Shown here piece by piece: positions 57,557 through 64,000 of a DNA stretch of 64,000 nt. Within the stretch, counting starts at the first letter, position 1. Each line of letters starts with the position of its first letter. The stretch comes from Udeniomyces pyricola. Its lineage: Eukaryota > Basidiomycota > Tremellomycetes > Cystofilobasidiales > Mrakiaceae. Below the pieces are notes generated by a model. The model did not search any database, was not told the DNA's origin, and saw only the letters and a list, made by a program, of their open reading frames with translations. The DNA is taken from positions 513,155 to 577,154 of the forward strand of contig BCIK01000010.1 in assembly GCA_039545295.1 (NCBI GenBank), in the 5' to 3' direction. The translations under genes were made by a program, and so were the position numbers.

Positions 57557-59745
57557 GGGTGATAAGGCGAACTATCATAGGAAGTCCAGTATGCCGACGG
57601 CCGTATATCATAAATCAGGAGCAAGTCATAAGGAAAGATACATGACGCATCGTATTTGACAAGTCAGAACGCCTACACATAATCCGTGCACATATATACA
57701 CATCAAGAGAACACATTCATCCAATATTGCAGCGTTCAATCCGTGCAAGGTCGATCCTGCTTGACCTCTGATCAAACAACATGCACACTCACCCTCAAAC
57801 AGTCTTTCGAACGTCGTCGAAATTGTAACTGCGGCATGAAGTATTGAGTTGACACGTGACGTATCTTGGGTCGACGCAGTACACAATTAATGCTGATATG
57901 CTGATGCCCGCATTGTGGACGACGTATCAGCTCGACGCCGCTGCCAACGCCCTTATCTAGATGCAGCATCTCGATATAATTTCCCGAAGATCAAGTATCA
58001 AACGCCAAGACTTGCCCAGACATTCAAAAATCGCCGATATGGAAGCCTTTCTCCGGCCAACACCTTGTCTTATCACAGGCGGTCCAATTTAATTCTCCTG
58101 TGCATTCAACTAGCTGGTCAGTACGGCGGACTCACGGCGCATTGCGAGCGGGATCCGTATACGAGAGAACATTGTAGCTGATGCGCTGATGGAAGTTGAT
58201 GCTTCAAATATGTATGATAGATACACCACAATGATGATGTAGATGTGATCTAGCTATGGAGCACCTGATTCTACGCAATTTGCACTGATCGTCCTGATCA
58301 GCATATATATCAGCGCTGATCAGCACTCAGCATCCAGGTTTTTGATCCGGTTCCTTTAAATGTCGTGACTCGCCACCGTACCGGACCAGACGTACCGAAC
58401 CTACGGCGTGCAGTCCTAAAATTACCGCTCGATGCATGATGTTCTCAGTGCATCATAGTGGCGAACGTACAAGCACGTACATATTTGAATTGTCAATGTG
58501 ATTCTTAGTTTTGCGGCACGTCAGCTACTATGTATCGTATGCGCATGCTCTTCGATTATGACTCGAAATTAGCTGATCCACTAACGAAAACATAAGACCG
58601 CCGATCGATCATGATCAGAAGATGCGATTATCCGAGGCGTGAGGGAGGCCTTCAATTGCATCACGTGTGTGGCATGTCGATTATAGTGTGATCTTGTGCA
58701 TTTTTGTCGTTTGTACTTTGACACATGCAGCCGTCGTTGACAATCGGTTAACGATTGAAGATTGCGGATTATGGGTTGGCCGGACTCGCTATCATACCGA
58801 TGATGAGATAACGCGCAATCATGCAGCTTGCAAGTCATGTGATCAGTTCGTGGATGCATGCGTGCATGGTTCTCATCAAGCAGATCGGCAACTTCTTCCG
58901 GCTGCACGACGCCACGAGCCTCCAAGCTCTACTGGCGACCGGTCCGCCTTGAGCTCTCGGGTCCGCAGTCGGCCGACAATCCACGGGCGTCGTCGGCCAA
59001 AGATTACCAGGCTAAAGCGCTGGGATCTGATTTCAGAAAGCAAACATACGCTATGTTGGCGTAACTTATTCGCATCAACCGATTTGCCGGATCAGCGAGA
59101 ACGATGAGATTCTGTATATTTATATGTTCAAAGATGCGCACACGCACATGTGCTCCCATGTCATCCAACTCTGTTTTATGTTCTGCGTGAGTGTTTGCGC
59201 GACCAGATCAATTTCGACATCGGGCGTCATATTTCGATGTATCGTAGCATCCCATCTCACCTCATCCCGCCAGGCGGCTTATCGTTCTGACGACGTCAAG
59301 CTGATCGATACCAAGCCTTTTTGCCCTTGTTGCTGATTGACGCACAGATTAACAACTCAATATTAGCACCTGATTGCCTCGAAACGCCACGAAACTCGCA
59401 AGGGGAAAGTTGAAACCCAGATGGGACCGAAGGAGAAAACGCCCGACGACGCTGCCCACGCGGTCGACTGGCGTCCTTGCGGGGCTATCTTCCCTTTGAT
59501 GACTCCTTGCGCTGGTCACTCGTGTGCCACCTTGCAGAGCTCCAGACGCAACCACTTCTGGGCGAACGCACATGCTACCACATGGGACCCAACGCGGCTT
59601 ACCAGCACGCCGTCCGGCTACCCCTTGCAAGCTCCTTATCAGAACATCCGGTCGTCTGCCTTCCATCCACCACATCCTCTCATCACTTCTTCCCTTCCCC
59701 ACCTGAACAACTTCGAGGCAGTTCGATTGCCTCGCTCTATCAACC
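57557..59745. other. long intergenic region, palindrome-rich and AT-rich
   Basis: About 2.2 kb with no supported gene. It is richer in A, T and in short palindromes than the genic parts, with clustered TGATCAG and ATATAT sequence at 58280-58335. Short broken frames near 58860-59110 do not match a known protein. The last 300 bases are the leader of the transporter gene. Confidence 0.5.
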
Positions 59746-62700
59746 ATGTCTCTCAACTACAATGGTTCCCACCAATCTCCACCCTCAGACGTCAAGACCC
59801 CTCCCGCCACAGAGTACCCATATGACGATGAGAAGGAGCCCACTTCTGAGACCTCGCCACATGCTTTCCAAAAGGACGTGAGTCATGTATCCAGTTCACA
59901 CACTTTATGATGCATCGACTCTGGCTGTAGTTCGCACGCTAAATGGATGCGTGATTAATTGATTGCCCGACACGTCTACAGCACACCAATGTTCAAATTC
60001 AAGAGATGACAGACGACATGGTCGTCCTCTCGCAGGACGTCGATGCCGTCTACGACCGAGCTCTGCAGCTGAGTCTCGAGGAGGTGACCGAGATTCTCGA
60101 GAACGCCTGGATCGAGCACAAGGCGGACGTGAGTACTTTCTTATCAAAGGGACTGTGGTCCGATGACACTACAGGGCCCGACTCATCCGATCTGTTCTTC
60201 TGTGCTTTGTCTCTATCAGCCCAACTTTCCTCCTCCCGTCCGAGCCAAGATGGAATACTTCCTGTCGGGTGACAGCTCAACACTGGAGAACTATGACGTC
60301 CTGCTCGAGGAGATGAAGATCGAGGTCAGCAAGGATTCTGTCTTTTTTCTTGTGCTTTCTTTTGACATTGACTAAATGTCGCATTTTTATTCGTCCATCG
60401 TATCCAGGCTGCACTGATTCGATTCTCGTCCCCTTACCCCGAGGTTCGAGCTGTGGTCGACTGCTTTGACGATTACGACATGCCAGTGTCTACCTTCCGA
60501 GTCTGGCTTATCGGCACCTTCTGGTGTGGTATCGGATCCTTCATCAACCAGTGCGTCTGGCTTCCTTCCTCTTCTTTATAATCGATGTATGGCTATCCGA
60601 TCATTGACCGACTTCATCATGCATTTCCGGTGGTTCAGGTTTTTCTCTATCCGTCAGCCTAAGTTCGAGCTCACTGTCAACGAAATCCAACTTCTCTCGT
60701 ACCCGGTCGGCATCTTCCTCGCCAAGTTCCTCCCCACCCGTCGTTTCAACCTCTTTGGCTACAACGCCACCCTGAACCCTGGGCCTTTCAACAAGAAGGA
60801 GCACATGGCCATCACGATCGTAAGTGCCCTATGCGAGACATCTCTTTGCGAACCGTCGTTGGATACCGAGCTGACCGTCACGTTATCGTTCTCGCCTTTT
60901 CATCGTAGATGGGTTCGTCGGTCTTTGAAACGACATATTGTTGATCCTTTTCCGCATGTGATCCGTGCATGTACTTACGTTTCTTCTCTTTCTCCAGCCA
61001 ACGTCGGCATGTTCGCCCCCTACACCATGAACGTCCTGATCGTCCAGGCCCTTCCCATCTTCTATGACCAAGCTTGGGCTAAAAACTTTGGCTACCGTAA
61101 GCCTAGACCTTTTTGACGTCCATGTGTTCCATCCATTCTGGCTAATAATTGAATACCCTTGTTTGGTTCTATTTTGCTTTTGCAGAAATCCTTACTGGTC
61201 TTTCTATCCAGTTGATTGGAATGGGCTTTGCCGGCATGACTCGACGTTTCATTGTTTACCCTGAGCGTGAGTATACCAATACGCTTGGCATCATGAGCTT
61301 GCCATCTCTGTCCATCGTTACTTATACACTATATCAACTCAACCCTCACCCCGATCAGACTGTATTTGGCTCCTCAACCTTGCCACAATTGCCCTCAACA
61401 AGTCTTTCCACGACAAGACCAATGTTATTGCGAACGGCTGGAAGATTTCGCGCATGAGGTTCTTCCTCATCGTCTTTGCCATCTCGTTCGTCTTTTTCTG
61501 GATGCCCGGATCGCTCTTCCAGGCTGTTTCCTACTTCAACTGGATCAGCTGGATCGCCCCGACCAGTATCCCGGTCAATGCTGTCTTTGGCACCATCGGA
61601 GGTAAGTGTTAAACTTTTTGGCAAGTCGGACATATTCTGCGATATCTGCTAAACCCCTGCCCATTCCCCCTCATCTCTCCGTTTCTGGTTTTTTTTTTTG
61701 TATACTCTTCTAGGTCTTGGACTCAACCCGCTCCCAACCTTTGATCCCAACATTTGGTACATCACCACCGTCCTCGTTCAGCCATTCTTCTCGACCTTGA
61801 ACCAGTTCATTGGAACCTTGATCACTGCTCCCATCATCATCGGAGTCTGGTACTCGAACATGTGGGATGTTGGACATTTCGTGAGTCACCAAGAATCATT
61901 GTGGAGAAGGAATTTTTCTTTACTTCTGTAGATCAAGCGATACTGACTCTTACTTCTGTTCTCCCTTCTGCATCGATAGCCCATGATCTCGAACCGAATC
62001 TTTTCCAACACCGGCAAGGCTTACAACGTTTCCAAGATTCTCAACGATGAGAAGCTCCTCGATGTCGAAAAGTACCAGGCTTACTCCAAGCCTTACATGG
62101 TTCGTTTACTTGGATTGCGCTTTCGCTCGTCGCCCAGCTACCTTCATCCGCTGAACCCGAAGCATCGTTGTCCATCTTCTTCAGGCCGCTTCCAACTTGG
62201 TTCTCTACGGAGGTTTCTTTGCCATCTACGTCGCCACCGTCGTTCATACTATTCTCTACCACCGTCACGAGATTGCTTCCGGCTTCAAGACCGCCTACAA
62301 GTCCATCCGAGCCGGCCAGAAGGGTAACGCAGCTTTCAAAGACTACCACAACCAGGTACGTTGACCGACAGCCTTTCCCCTGTAGATATCTGCCGAGCAA
62401 CCACTAGATCGCTCGCTTATCTCATTTTGACCACTTCCTTCAGGCTATGTCCAAGTACAAGGAAGTACCCGAGCTGTGGTACCTCGGTATCACTGTCTTT
62501 GCAGTCGTTATCGGTTGCATCGCTCTCTCGGTCTACCCGTGAGTCTGAGGATTCCGAATCCACGCTCTGATCATCCGCCTGCACTTTTGTTCGAATGCTG
62601 ACGTGAGCTATCGCTGCCTTGCCCAATCCAGGACCCATTCGAGCGTCTCGTCCATCTTCTTCGGTATCGCGCTCTGTATCTTCCTGGTCATCCCCATCGG

Positions 62701-64000
62701 TATCATCTACTCCATCACTGGTGTTCAAGTCACCCTCAACGTGTTTGCCGAGTTCATCGGTGGTTTGATCTACCCCGGAAACGCTCTCGTGAGTACAAAG
62801 CGTCAGCCTTGTAAAGACCGTTACCGATTCAAGTTCGTTCCAAATGAGCATCGTTCTAACCACCCGACAACGTTCTCACACCAATCAGTCCATGAACTAC
62901 TTCAAGAGTTACGGAGTCGTCACCTCGATGAACGCCTTGCAGTTCGCTCAGGATCTCAAGTTGGCTCACTACATGAAGATCGGCCAGCGCATCACTTTCG
63001 TCATTCAAATCTACGGAGCCGTCATTGCTTGCTTCATCTCCACGGCTATCCTTAACTACCAGATGACAATTCCCAAGGTCTGCGAACCTGATCAGCCTGA
63101 CCAGTAAGTATCAAAATCACCCATTGGCCCCCCTTCGCATCTTCTTCTATACTCCCTCACCAGAGGCAGACTGCTCATTTCGCTCTGGTGTTAATTTTTT
63201 CACAGCTTCATCTGCAATGGAGAGGCCACCTTCATGACTGCTACGTACGTTGTATATCTCACCCATCATTGCTCTTGCCCTTGGATTTATCAGCTAACGT
63301 TGCTCCCTCATTATTGTTGCTCACAGCGTCTTCTGGGGTTCGCTCGGACCTCATCGAGTCTTCGGCGAGGGAGGCATCTACACTTCTCTGCTTTGGGTAA
63401 GTCACCTCTCGCCTTTCATCTTCGATTGCATCATGCCCCCAGGCTAGTCGCTGATTTGAATTTGGGACGGTTTTTCTCTCGCCTCGCGTTTTTCCTATAG
63501 GGTTTCGGTGTGGGAGCTATCCTTCCTATTCCCTTCTACCTCATCTCGCTCAAGTGGCCGACTCACTTCCTGGCCAAGGTTCACATGCCTGCTATGCTCT
63601 ACGGCTCGCTCGTCTGGGGTCCTTACTCGTGAGTGATATGCTGCCCTCCCTTTATTCCCTGCGACGGAACCTTTCCACCAAAACACGACACCGCTGACCC
63701 CTTTCCCTTCTTCCCTCCTCCCCTTTCCAACCGTAAACAGGACGTTGGCCAACTACTGGCCAGGCCTCGTCGTCGCGTACATCTTCCAAGTCTACATCAA
63801 GACGCGATACCTTCCGTTCTGGTCCAAGTACAACTACGTTCTCGCTACCGCCGTCGGAACCGGAATCGCCCTCTGTGGCTTGGCCATCTTTGTCGTCGTC
63901 GAGAACAACGGACTCACCCCTGATTGGTGGTCAGTATCTCTTCCACTCCCCCCCCCCCCCCCCCCCCCCCAAACACACATGCCTATCATCGATCCTTGCT
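59746..64000 (+). CDS. OPT-family small oligopeptide transporter (partial, 3' end outside)
   Basis: Multi-pass plasma-membrane importer that couples uptake of small peptides, or related ligands such as glutathione, to protons. The N-terminus (MSLNYNGSHQSPPSDVKTPP) is cytosolic and hydrophilic. Family motifs then appear in order across about 17 short exons: SSPYPEVRAVVDCFDDYDMP, TFRVWLIGTFWCGIGSFINQ, FNLFGYNATLNPGPFNKKEH, FAPYTMNVLIVQALP, FNWISWIAPTSIPVNAVFGT, GLGLNPLPTFDPNIWYITTV, NVFAEFIGGLIYPGNAL, KIGQRITFVIQIYGAVIACF and VFWGSLGPHRVFGEGGIYTS. NPGPF and the ISWIAP...VNAVFG...GLNPLPTFD run are diagnostic. The last exon in the window ends at about 63928 with NNGLTPDWW, close to the usual family C-terminus. 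Its intron contains a 23-C run. One or more further exons lie past the edge. Confidence 0.93.
63948..63970 (+). repeat. poly-C run in the last OPT intron
   Basis: A run of about 23 C lies in the intron that begins near 63929. It is like the longer C-tract near 46200 and the C-runs in copy B intron 1 (37783-37795) and near 31176-31186 in the last RanBP1 intron. Confidence 0.85.

Noticed and set aside
58667..59107. Plus-strand frame of 146 residues, and another frame near 58865-59100 with two TGA stops
   Set aside because: Resembles decayed coding sequence in places, but I could not tie it to any family, so pseudogene status is not supported.

Overview
The window is eukaryotic nuclear DNA, most likely from a basidiomycete fungus (yeast-like). 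Almost every gene is cut by several short GT-AG introns. Leaders and introns are strongly CT-rich. The gene set is fungal: a Zn(II)2Cys6 factor of a basidiomycete-like type, a Kic1/Nak1-like kinase, a small oligopeptide transporter and GPI-type wall proteins. The genus cannot be read from the sequence. Every gene model here is conceptual splicing by eye. No transposase, reverse transcriptase, CRISPR array, tRNA or rRNA was recognised.

Layout, left to right. 1-3131 has no convincing gene but holds a long inverted repeat. Triosephosphate isomerase (3132-5129, minus) and a polynucleotide kinase/3'-phosphatase (5407-8319, minus) follow. The second shares a short divergent promoter with an isochorismatase-family hydrolase (8529-9934, plus). 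A large Zn2Cys6 regulator (10411-16050, plus), a small unknown three-exon gene (17082-17783, plus) and a CBS/PB1 protein with a C-terminal membrane anchor (18091-21292, plus) come next. A GCK/Ste20-type kinase with a very long disordered tail (22170-27090, minus) and a STEEP1-family protein (27895-28819, minus) run the other way; STEEP1 is divergent from RanBP1 (29358-31474, plus).

Four small plus-strand genes follow as two adjacent tandem pairs. The first pair is Ser/Ala-rich secreted proteins with GPI-type tails (32255-33550 and 34635-35765). The second is small, probably mitochondrial proteins that share an SDLPPAL block (36458-37323 and 37647-38442). The second pair is the least explained part of the window. 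Each pair keeps matching intron phases.

The right part holds the mRNA 3'-end processing factor Pcf11 (39429-45279, plus, with a 570-base assembly gap), a coiled-coil protein with a 28-base microexon that may be WTAP-like (46311-48436, minus), a very large Ser-rich coiled-coil protein (49405-55094, minus), RNase H2 subunit C (56465-57556, plus, intronless) and an OPT-family oligopeptide transporter running off the right edge (59746 onward, plus).

The genes do not form one pathway. Several are housekeeping nucleic-acid functions (PNKP, RNase H2C, Pcf11, RanBP1). The main points of interest are the paired tandem duplications, a 12-base microexon in TPI, a likely dual-targeted PNKP, and TTTTG repeats that form the tract before two splice acceptors.
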